A stretch of DNA of 5,120 bases from positions 1 to 5,120 of the forward strand of contig JAOUDF010000180.1 in assembly GCA_029859385.1 (NCBI GenBank), given 5' to 3'. Shown here piece by piece: positions 1 to 5,120 of this stretch (position 1 is the first letter of the stretch; every line of letters starts with the position of its first letter). The translations under genes and the position numbers were made by a program. The DNA comes from Nitrospirota bacterium. Lineage in GTDB: Bacteria > Nitrospirota > JAOUDF01. The notes beneath the pieces are model-generated. The model was not told the origin of the DNA. It made no database searches and saw nothing but the letters and a program-made list of their open reading frames with translations.

Positions 1-1
1 C

Positions 2-703
2 CGGACTGCTGTCGGCCAGTTCATGATTTCCCAGCCGATCGTGGCTGCGCCGCTGGTCGGACTGGCCCTGGGAGATGTCCAGACCGGCCTGATACTGGGC
101 GCGCTGCTGGAACTTGTCTGGATAAGTGACCTTCCTGTAGGTAAGTTTGTTCCGCCCGACAGTACCGCGGCCGCGGTTATTGCAACGGGAATGAGCATCA
201 TTGGCGGCAATGCCCAGGGCGGGGTAACGCCGGCAATCATGCTATGGTCGGTCCTCCTGGCGCTTCCCATGGCATGGGCGGTGCAGAAGGGGGATACGGT
301 GGTGAGAAGACTGAATATAAGGTTCTCCTCCCAGGCCGTCGCAACTTTGCACGAAAAAGCGGTCACCCGGTGTCACTGGAAGGGGATTGGCGTCTTCTTC
401 GCCAACTATTTTGTGCTGATCACCTGTTTCCTGTTGGCGGGCGTACTGCTGCTGGGAGCAGTCGGCGGTCTTCTCCCGGGACAGGAGATGCGCGGCGCTT
501 CATTGTTCCTTCAGTGCCTCCCCATTGTCGGCGTGGCTACCTGGCTTGCCAAGGACAAGGGGAAAAGGGGGATGATGCTTTTTGCCGCCGGCTTTGTCGC
601 TGCGTATGCTGTCGGAGGAATCATGGGCGTACCCTGGGTCGTCGTGCTCTCTCTGGTCCTTGCGGGGGCGGTAGCCTGGTCGTTTTATGAGCTGCGGGGA
701 TAG
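2..703 (+). CDS. PTS mannose/fructose/sorbose-family EIIC subunit (5' truncated)
   Basis: This is an integral inner-membrane subunit of a mannose-family phosphotransferase permease. With EIID it forms the channel through which the sugar passes while EIIB phosphorylates it. The reading frame is open to the window edge, and the first visible residues (RTAVGQFMIS, then PIVAAPLVG and ALGD) match the conserved N-terminal part of the family. The ATG at 23 is therefore internal, and only a short N-terminus is missing. The family block with LLELVW, a conserved Pro-Val-Gly and PPDS follows at about visible residues 40-60. Several hydrophobic segments are visible, with strong ones near codons 130-155 and 175-225. 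Its TAG stop lies 2 nt before the EIID start, so the two are probably translationally coupled. EIIA and EIIB are not in the window and should lie upstream. Substrate cannot be told from sequence. The family call is solid; the sugar is unknown. Confidence 0.9.
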   Translation, partial: RTAVGQFMISQPIVAAPLVGLALGDVQTGLILGALLELVWISDLPVGKFVPPDSTAAAVIATGMSIIGGNAQGGVTPAIMLWSVLLALPMAWAVQKGDTVVRRLNIRFSSQAVATLHEKAVTRCHWKGIGVFFANYFVLITCFLLAGVLLLGAVGGLLPGQEMRGASLFLQCLPIVGVATWLAKDKGKRGMMLFAAGFVAAYAVGGIMGVPWVVVLSLVLAGAVAWSFYELRG

Positions 704-705
704 GC

Positions 706-1467
706 GTGAGCGATGCGGTCGGTCGGGACAAATCGATAGTGAGGAAAATGTTTTTTCGTTCGTTCCTTCTGCAGGGATCGTGGAACTTCGAACGGATGCA
801 GAACCTCGGGTTTGCCAATACCATTTTCCCTTTGTTGCGAGCCCTGTACAGGGATGATTCACAGCGCCGGGAGGTAATGGCCAGGCATACGGCCTATTTT
901 AATACCCAGCCCTATCTGGCTTCCTTCTCTCTGGGGGCAACGGCGCAGCTGGAAATAGAGGTCGCGGCAGGCAGGGCCCGGCCCGAGGATGTGGAAAGGC
1001 TGAAGACAGCGTTGATGGGGCCGCTGGGGGCGCTGGGTGATTCCCTGTTCTGGGGAGGGGTAAAACCGGTGGCGGCACTGATTGCGGTGGTACTGCTGCT
1101 TTCCGGTTTTGTCTGGGCTCCGCTGGTCTTTCTCGCTTTATACAATGTACCGCACCTTTTCGCCCGGTGGGTTGCCCTTCGCGACGGTTACGACCACGGG
1201 GTGAAGGTGATACAGGTGATGGCGCAATACAAGATCCAGCGCAAGGTGAACCATCTCAAGGCCATATCTCTTGCTTTGGCAGGGATGATACCTGCCATGG
1301 CCTGGTCGGCGGGAGGCGTTGAACCGCTTTTCCCCGAGAAGGTCTGGCCGCTGGTGTTTCTGGGGGTCGTGGTACTTTTCTGGCTGGCGGCCAGAAAAGG
1401 GGTGCCGGCCGCGGGGATAGTGGCCGGAGTCGGCTTGCTGGCCGTCATATATTCATTTCTGGCATAA
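706..1467 (+). CDS. PTS mannose/fructose/sorbose-family EIID subunit
   Basis: This is the second membrane subunit of the mannose-type permease, partner of EIIC. It has 253 residues. Family landmarks appear in the expected order: RSFLLQGSWNFERMQNLGF (18-36), RHTAYFNTQPYL (60-71), MGPLGALGDSLFWGGVKP (104-121, compare the E. coli ManZ MGPLAGVGDPIFWGTVRP block) and ALYNVPHLFARW (144-155). Hydrophobic stretches lie at roughly 121-148, 186-203, 213-228 and 233-252. I chose the GTG at 706 because it leaves a normal-length tail before the WNFERMQ block. A GGGGA sequence at 696-700 is correctly spaced before it, and it sits 2 nt after the EIIC stop. The next ATG (748) would cut this tail short and has GAGG too close to it. 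The protein is about 30 residues shorter than E. coli ManZ, mostly from a shorter segment around residues 200-214. It ends in a tandem TAA-TAG stop. Confidence 0.93.
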   Translation: MSDAVGRDKSIVRKMFFRSFLLQGSWNFERMQNLGFANTIFPLLRALYRDDSQRREVMARHTAYFNTQPYLASFSLGATAQLEIEVAAGRARPEDVERLKTALMGPLGALGDSLFWGGVKPVAALIAVVLLLSGFVWAPLVFLALYNVPHLFARWVALRDGYDHGVKVIQVMAQYKIQRKVNHLKAISLALAGMIPAMAWSAGGVEPLFPEKVWPLVFLGVVVLFWLAARKGVPAAGIVAGVGLLAVIYSFLA

Positions 1468-1479
1468 TAGGGAATAAGG

Positions 1480-1749
1480 ATGCAGAGCAAGAGTTTAACC
1501 ATTTCGAACCGACTGGGGATGCATGCCCGTGCCGCGGCTGTTTTTGTAAGGGCAGTGGCCGGGTTCAAGTCGGAAGTCTACGTCGAGAAGAACGGCCGTA
1601 AGGTCGACGGCAAGAGCATCATGGACCTCATGACCCTTGCCGCAACCCAGGGGACGGTCATAAATGTGATGACCCACGGCGAGGACGAGGACGAGGCGCT
1701 GCGGGTCGTGGCGGAGCTTGTGGACAACAGGTTCGGGGAAGAGGAATAG
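1480..1749 (+). CDS. ptsH: Phosphocarrier protein HPr
   Basis: This is a small cytoplasmic phosphocarrier that takes phosphate from enzyme I and hands it to EIIA domains. It has 89 residues, normal for the family. The catalytic loop NRLGMHARAAA places the phosphorylated histidine at position 15, with the conserved Arg17 beside it. The second signature, GKSIMDLMTLAA, places Ser46 in the HPr kinase/phosphatase site as in Gram-positive HPr. An acidic run (EDEDE, 68-72) and an EEE C-terminus finish the protein. The gene starts 12 nt after EIID, with a purine-rich GGAATAAGG directly upstream of the ATG, and sits 12 nt before enzyme I. Retention of both His15 and Ser46 suggests that metabolic state as well as PEP flux controls it. 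The kinase gene (hprK) is not in the window, so that regulation is inferred. A nitrogen-type NPr is a less likely reading, given that the neighbours are sugar-type subunits. Confidence 0.95.
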   Translation: MQSKSLTISNRLGMHARAAAVFVRAVAGFKSEVYVEKNGRKVDGKSIMDLMTLAATQGTVINVMTHGEDEDEALRVVAELVDNRFGEEE

Positions 1750-1761
1750 AGGTCGGGCAAG

Positions 1762-3510
1762 ATGTTTACCAAAAAAGGGATCGGGGTATCTTCGGGCATT
1801 GCCATAGGCAGGGCGTATCTCCTTGACAGGAAACGTCTCGCGGTAAGCCGCGTCGAGATTACCGATGAGCAGATCAAGGATGAGATTGAACGGTTCAAGA
1901 GGGCCCTTGCCACCTCAAAGGACCAGCTCGAGGACGTCAAGCAGCGGCACTACAGCGATATACTGAGAGAACACAGCTACATCCTTGATTCCCACATCCT
2001 CATCCTCGAAGACAAGACCCTCGTCAACGGCACGGCCCAGGCGATCAGGGACCTGAAGATCAACGCGGAATGGGCGGTCAAGGGCGTTATCGCCGATTTC
2101 GTCCGGTTGTTCGATGAGATAGAAGACGAGTATATCCGCGAGCGCAAGCTCGACATCGAACATGTAGGCGAGCGAATACTCAAGAACCTGATGGGGCAGA
2201 GGATGGACGGTGTCGTTGAACTGCCGCCCGATGCCGTTGTGGTCGCCCATGACCTCGCCCCCAGTGATACGCTCCAGCTGAAAAAAGACCGGGTCGTCGG
2301 TTTCGCCACCGACATCGGCTCCCGGACCTCCCATACCGCCATCATGGCGAACTCTATAGGGATATCCGCGGTGGTGGGGCTCGAGGACGTCACCGAGCGG
2401 GTTGATAACGGCGACCTGATCATCGTGGATGGAAGCCAGGGTATTGTTATAGTCAACCCGGACGGCGCTACCCTGCTGGAATACCGCCAGCGTCAGCAGA
2501 AACACCTTGGGTTGCTGGAGGAGCTCCAGAAGATAAAGGGGTTGCCTGCCATAACCATCGACGGCCATTCCGTCGAGCTCGTGGCCAATATCGAGACTCC
2601 GGACGAGATCGAACAGGTTATAGACAAGGGAGCCAGGGGGGTGGGCCTCTACAGGACGGAGTTTCTCTTCATGGGGCGGCCCGACCTCCCGACAGAGGAC
2701 GAACATTTCCGCGCCTACAAGGAGATAGTGGAAAAGGTCGCGCCCCATGCGGCCGTCATCAGGACGCTGGATGTGGGCGGCGACAAGATATCGTCGGCCC
2801 TTGACCTCGGCGACGAGATAAACCCGGCCCTTGGTCTGCGAGCCATAAGGTTCTGCCTTAAACATCAGGATATATTCGAAACGCAGTTTCGGGGCATCCT
2901 CAGGGCCAGTGCTTTCGGGAAGCTAAAGATACTGCTGCCCATGATCTCTGGCGTGCAGGAGCTGCGGAAGGCGAAACAGATGCTCCGCGACGCCATGGAC
3001 CGGCTGCGGCAGGAAAACATACCCTTTGACGAGTCGATCGAAGTCGGGGTGATGATCGAGATCCCCTCGGCCGCGCTCACCGCCGATATACTGGCCAAGG
3101 AATGCGATTTCTTCAGTATAGGCACCAATGACCTCATCCAGTACGCGCTGGCCATTGACCGCTCCAATGAGCATGTGGCCTATCTCTACGAGCCGTTGCA
3201 CCCGGCTGTGCTGCGCGTGCTGTCCAGCGTCGTGAAGGCGGCGCACAACCACAACATACCCGTCGCCATGTGCGGCGAAATGGCGGGTGAGCCTCTTTAT
3301 TCAGTCGTCCTCACCGGACTAGGTTTTGACAACCTCAGCATGAACCCCGCCTTCATCAACAGGGTCAAGAGGATTATCCGGTCCACCACGCTGACCGAGG
3401 CCCGGCAACTGGCTGAAGAAATCCTTTCGTGCTCTACTACCGACGAGGCCACTCATTACGTGGAGCGTTACATGACCCGCCGTTTCCCCGACGAGGTGGG
3501 AGCAGGGTAG
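1762..3510 (+). CDS. ptsI: PTS enzyme I (phosphoenolpyruvate-protein phosphotransferase)
   Basis: This cytoplasmic enzyme starts the PTS: PEP plus its own histidine gives phospho-enzyme I and pyruvate, then phosphate passes to HPr. It has 582 residues, close to the 575 of E. coli enzyme I, and appears intact. The order is an N-terminal HPr-binding helical region (about 4-145), the swivelling phosphohistidine domain (about 150-230, with GSRTSHTAIMA and active His191) and a PEP-binding TIM barrel (about 255-545). Active-site residues line up with E. coli at a constant +2 offset: Arg298 in LYRTEFLFM, Arg334 in IRTLDVGGDK, Glu433 in MIEIPSAAL, Asn456-Asp457 in GTNDLIQY, Arg467, and Cys504 in AMCGEMAG. 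There is no GAF domain, so this is ordinary enzyme I rather than the nitrogen-type PtsP. AGAGG (1748-1752) is a well-placed ribosome site overlapping the HPr stop. It lies downstream of HPr and 10 nt before the cysteine-rich gene. Confidence 0.97.
   Translation: MFTKKGIGVSSGIAIGRAYLLDRKRLAVSRVEITDEQIKDEIERFKRALATSKDQLEDVKQRHYSDILREHSYILDSHILILEDKTLVNGTAQAIRDLKINAEWAVKGVIADFVRLFDEIEDEYIRERKLDIEHVGERILKNLMGQRMDGVVELPPDAVVVAHDLAPSDTLQLKKDRVVGFATDIGSRTSHTAIMANSIGISAVVGLEDVTERVDNGDLIIVDGSQGIVIVNPDGATLLEYRQRQQKHLGLLEELQKIKGLPAITIDGHSVELVANIETPDEIEQVIDKGARGVGLYRTEFLFMGRPDLPTEDEHFRAYKEIVEKVAPHAAVIRTLDVGGDKISSALDLGDEINPALGLRAIRFCLKHQDIFETQFRGILRASAFGKLKILLPMISGVQELRKAKQMLRDAMDRLRQENIPFDESIEVGVMIEIPSAALTADILAKECDFFSIGTNDLIQYALAIDRSNEHVAYLYEPLHPAVLRVLSSVVKAAHNHNIPVAMCGEMAGEPLYSVVLTGLGFDNLSMNPAFINRVKRIIRSTTLTEARQLAEEILSCSTTDEATHYVERYMTRRFPDEVGAG
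3504..3507 (+). promoter_or_regulatory. Ribosome binding site that leaves the next start ambiguous
   Basis: An AGGG just before the enzyme I stop is the nearest Shine-Dalgarno-like sequence to the next gene. It is 7 nt from an in-frame TTG at 3515 but 13 nt from the ATG at 3521. Spacing favours TTG and codon preference favours ATG. The two choices differ by only two residues. Confidence 0.45.
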
Positions 3511-3520
3511 CCTTTTGTTC

Positions 3521-4240
3521 ATGAAGAACCCTATCGAAGATACTTCCTACTTTTCCTCCATATGTATCGAGCAATGCAAGGGGCTTTGCTGCGACCCGTG
3601 GTGGGGCATTATTGCGTACAGCGTTGTCAAGGAGGGTGGGCTCGCCAATATGGGGTCTTTTCGCCGTGACTTCATTAAGGGGATCAAGGAGCGGGAGCAG
3701 AGGATACGGGATGGATATGTCACGAAAGAGACACCCCCGAGGCCCCTCTTCGGAGCGCCCGACAGGTACAATATCTCCGTAAGGGATATAAAAACCAGCG
3801 GCACCACCCTCATGCTGAGCATAATGGCTATGTTCGCGTTCCGGTGCCGCTATGTTTCCGACGAGAAGGTCTGTACCATTCACCCTTCGCAGACTGGTGG
3901 AGATGACATCCGGCCGCCCCACTGCGGCTACATGGGGTCGCTGCATGTAAAACCCGGTGAAAAGGGGTATTGCCGGATTATCCATGCCGCAGAATCATCA
4001 CCGGATGAGGCGGCGATAACGGCGGCCATAGAGGCGGAGAAGACCGCCAGTGACCTGCATTACCGGCAAGGGTATCCGACGGTGGAGATGGCCGCTGACC
4101 ATGCGCTTGAACAGCTGAAAAATTACTGCGCCCCCCAGGTTGCAAAGCCAGGACAACCTGAAAAGCCTGCCGCACCCGGCAGGAACGATCCCTGCTACTG
4201 CGGCAGCGGCAAAAAGTACAAAAAGTGCCACGGCGCCTGA
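3521..4240 (+). CDS. Cysteine-rich protein: YkgJ-like cysteine cluster plus C-terminal SEC-C motif
   Basis: Function is unknown. Numbered from the ATG at 3521 the protein has 239 residues; a TTG at 3515 would add two. Near the N-terminus is a dense cluster, CIEQCKGLCC (Cys15, 19, 23, 24), followed by aromatic residues. A second group spans Cys109, Cys118 with His121 (VCTIHP), Cys135 (RPPHCGYMG) and Cys151 (GYCRIIH). This spacing recalls the YkgJ/UPF0153 Zn- or Fe-chelating pattern, though I cannot confirm family membership. The last 20 residues are a clear SEC-C metal site: NDPCYCGSGKKYKKCH, with C-x-C at 225/227 and Cys-His at 236-237, as at the SecA C-terminus. A proline- and lysine-rich linker (about 206-221) separates the two parts. 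No signal peptide is seen. One hydrophobic stretch (TTLMLSIMAMFAF, about 95-107) is short and is probably buried core. Placement 10 nt after ptsI suggests co-transcription. A metal-dependent or protein-interaction role is inference. Confidence 0.85.
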   Translation: MKNPIEDTSYFSSICIEQCKGLCCDPWWGIIAYSVVKEGGLANMGSFRRDFIKGIKEREQRIRDGYVTKETPPRPLFGAPDRYNISVRDIKTSGTTLMLSIMAMFAFRCRYVSDEKVCTIHPSQTGGDDIRPPHCGYMGSLHVKPGEKGYCRIIHAAESSPDEAAITAAIEAEKTASDLHYRQGYPTVEMAADHALEQLKNYCAPQVAKPGQPEKPAAPGRNDPCYCGSGKKYKKCHGA

Positions 4241-4272
4241 AAATTCCCCGGTCTTTTCTATCAGGTTTCAAT

Positions 4273-4292
4273 ATGCCTTTATAAGGCATTTT
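4273..4292 (+). terminator. Weak candidate terminator of the pts operon
   Basis: A perfect 7-bp inverted repeat, ATGCCTT and AAGGCAT (4273-4279 and 4283-4289) with a TAT loop, runs into TTTT at 4289-4292. It lies 32 nt after the stop of the cysteine-rich gene and just before the metK promoter, the right place to end the upstream operon. The stem has only three G-C pairs and the U-tract is short, so termination may be partial. The same perfect dyad, ending 6 nt before the -35 box, could instead be a protein-binding operator. Confidence 0.45.
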
Positions 4293-4295
4293 CCC

Positions 4296-4325
4296 TTGAC
4301 ATGAAACGGTTTTTTGTGGTATTAA
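4296..4325 (+). promoter_or_regulatory. Predicted sigma70-type promoter for metK
   Basis: A perfect TTGACA -35 box (4296-4301) is followed after 18 nt by TATTAA (4320-4325) as the -10 box. TGG at 4317-4319 immediately upstream supplies an extended -10 (TGn) element. Transcription would begin near 4332, giving a metK leader of about 65 nt. It sits directly after the candidate terminator, so metK probably has its own promoter independent of the pts operon. The -10 box is only a 4/6 match to consensus. Confidence 0.7.
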
Positions 4326-4341
4326 CGCCCTTCTGCAAAGT

Positions 4342-4370
4342 GCCCGGCAGGGTCGTCGGGCTATTTATTT
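4342..4370 (+). promoter_or_regulatory. Hairpin plus U-rich tract in the metK leader (possible attenuator)
   Basis: Positions 4342-4348 (GCCCGGC) pair with 4355-4361 (GTCGGGC) through seven base pairs, one of them G-U, around a 6-nt loop. The stem is followed directly by TATTTATTTT (4361-4370 region). This terminator-like shape lies between the predicted metK promoter and its start codon. It may act as an attenuator or simply as a stable 5' leader structure. I do not recognise the conserved core of a known SAM or SAH riboswitch in this stretch, so a ligand-sensing role is speculative. Confidence 0.4.
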
Positions 4371-4382
4371 TCTCGTTCAATC

Positions 4383-4388
4383 AGGGGG
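4383..4388 (+). promoter_or_regulatory. metK ribosome binding site
   Basis: AGGGGG lies 8 nt before the ATG at 4397 and fixes that codon as the metK start. The same bases can pair with the leader at 4338-4345, which could hide the site. Confidence 0.7.
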
Positions 4389-4396
4389 CTTGAAGA

Positions 4397-5120
4397 ATGG
4401 GCAAGGTCAATTACCTGTTTACATCAGAATCGGTCACCGAGGGACATCCCGACAAGATTGCCGATCAGATATCCGACGGCATTCTCGACGCGATCATCGA
4501 GCAGGATCCGGTGGCGCGTGTTGCCTGCGAGACGCTGGTGACCACCGGCATGGCGTTCATTGCAGGTGAGATCACCACCTCCTGCTATGTGCATATCCCC
4601 GATCTGGTGAGGGAAATCATCCGCGACATCGGCTACACCCGCGCCAAGTATGGGTTCGATTACGAAACCTGCGCCGTGCTGACCGCCATCGACCGTCAGT
4701 CCCCCGATATCGCCATGGGTGTTGACACGGGCGGCGCCGGAGACCAGGGGCTCATGTTCGGTTATGCCTGCAACGAGACCGAGGAGCTTATGCCCCTCCC
4801 CATAACCCTTGCGCATAAGCTGGCCCACAAGCTCTCGGACTGCCGCAAGCAGGATACCATCCCGTACCTCAGGCCCGACGGCAAGTCCCAGGTTACCGTA
4901 GAATACCGTGACGGCAAGCCCTACAGGGTGAAGACCGTCGTTATCTCCACCCAGCACAGCCCTGATGTAACCCTCAAGGAGATCCGCGAAGATATCATCG
5001 AGAAGGTGGTCAAACCGGTTATCCCCAGGGAGCTCCTGGACGAGGAGGATGTGGTCTATCACATCAACCCCACGGGGCGCTTTGTTATCGGCGGCCCGCA
5101 GGGTGATACCGGCCTTACCG
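4397..5120 (+). CDS. metK: S-adenosylmethionine synthetase (3' truncated)
   Basis: This enzyme makes S-adenosylmethionine from methionine and ATP, releasing phosphate and diphosphate. The product is the cell's main methyl donor and acts in the cytoplasm, usually as a tetramer. The first 241 residues are visible, of about 385-400 in the family. Landmarks are LFTSESVTEGHPDKIADQ (7-24, with the ATP-site His17 and Asp19), family signature 1 GAGDQGLMFGYA (113-124), RPDGKSQVT (159-167, Lys163 matching E. coli Lys165), STQHS (184-188) and INPTGRFVIGGPQGD (223-237). The second signature (GGGAFSGKD type) should lie beyond the edge. The start is set by AGGGGG 8 nt upstream and by the usual family N-terminus. 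The mobile loop before signature 1 is short: VDTGG, where E. coli has about five more residues. The 156-nt gap and own promoter separate it from the pts genes. Assignment is certain. Confidence 0.97.
   Translation, partial: MGKVNYLFTSESVTEGHPDKIADQISDGILDAIIEQDPVARVACETLVTTGMAFIAGEITTSCYVHIPDLVREIIRDIGYTRAKYGFDYETCAVLTAIDRQSPDIAMGVDTGGAGDQGLMFGYACNETEELMPLPITLAHKLAHKLSDCRKQDTIPYLRPDGKSQVTVEYRDGKPYRVKTVVISTQHSPDVTLKEIREDIIEKVVKPVIPRELLDEEDVVYHINPTGRFVIGGPQGDTGLT

Noticed and set aside
23..25. ATG as the start of EIIC
   Set aside because: In-frame upstream codons encode RTAVGQF, conserved in the family, so the true start lies before the window.
244..690. A 148-codon open frame on the + strand
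   Set aside because: It is an out-of-frame shadow of EIIC, rich in Gly, Arg and Ser as expected from a shifted GC-rich frame.
1915..2865. A 316-codon open frame on the minus strand
   Set aside because: It lies wholly inside ptsI, whose frame is confirmed by a full set of active-site motifs. The antisense translation shows no recognisable motif, and long antisense frames are expected in GC-rich genes with strong codon bias.
3437..3985. A 182-codon open frame on the minus strand spanning the ptsI end and the cysteine-rich gene
   Set aside because: It crosses two well-supported + strand genes and has no recognisable domain or ribosome site of note.
4317..4337. Possible sigma54 (-24/-12) promoter before metK
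   Set aside because: The GG and the downstream GC are about 16 nt apart instead of the required 10, and the surrounding bases do not fit. The sigma70-type boxes match far better.
4332..4396. A known SAM or SAH riboswitch before metK
   Set aside because: No conserved core of the classes I know could be recognised by eye, and the leader is very short. A covariance-model search would settle it; only a structural hypothesis is kept.
4424..5062. A 212-codon open frame on the minus strand
   Set aside because: It is a shadow of metK, whose + strand frame carries the family signatures throughout.

Overview
The window is ordinary chromosomal DNA from a Gram-negative bacterium. It most resembles the Geobacter/Pelobacter group (Desulfuromonadales-type deltaproteobacteria). 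This rests on recalled gene order (mannose-family PTS membrane subunits, HPr, enzyme I, a cysteine-rich SEC-C protein, then metK) and on the flavour of the protein sequences, so genus and species are not determined. All genes lie on the + strand and are GC-rich at third codon positions. I see no mobile element, tRNA, rRNA, CRISPR array or sign of recent transfer.

Positions 2-3510 hold four tightly packed phosphotransferase-system genes. They are the 3' part of a mannose/fructose/sorbose-family EIIC, a complete EIID (GTG start, 2 nt after EIIC), HPr (12 nt gap) and enzyme I (12 nt gap). Phosphate passes from PEP to enzyme I (His191), then to HPr (His15), then to the EIIA/EIIB proteins, which must be encoded outside the window, probably just upstream. 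EIIC and EIID form the membrane channel. HPr also keeps Ser46, the site used by HPr kinase, so the system looks built for regulation as well as transport.

Positions 3521-4240 hold a fifth gene of the same apparent operon, 10 nt after enzyme I. It encodes a cysteine-rich protein of unknown function: a YkgJ-like cysteine pattern followed by a C-terminal SEC-C zinc motif.

Positions 4241-4396 are the only sizeable gap (156 nt). It contains a short inverted repeat that may end the pts operon, then a good extended -10 sigma70-type promoter, and a leader of about 65 nt with a terminator-like hairpin. That hairpin competes with a possible pairing to the metK Shine-Dalgarno sequence. From 4397 to the window end is the first 60% or so of metK (S-adenosylmethionine synthetase).

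I found no clearly new system. The best leads are the metK leader and the pts-linked cysteine-rich protein.
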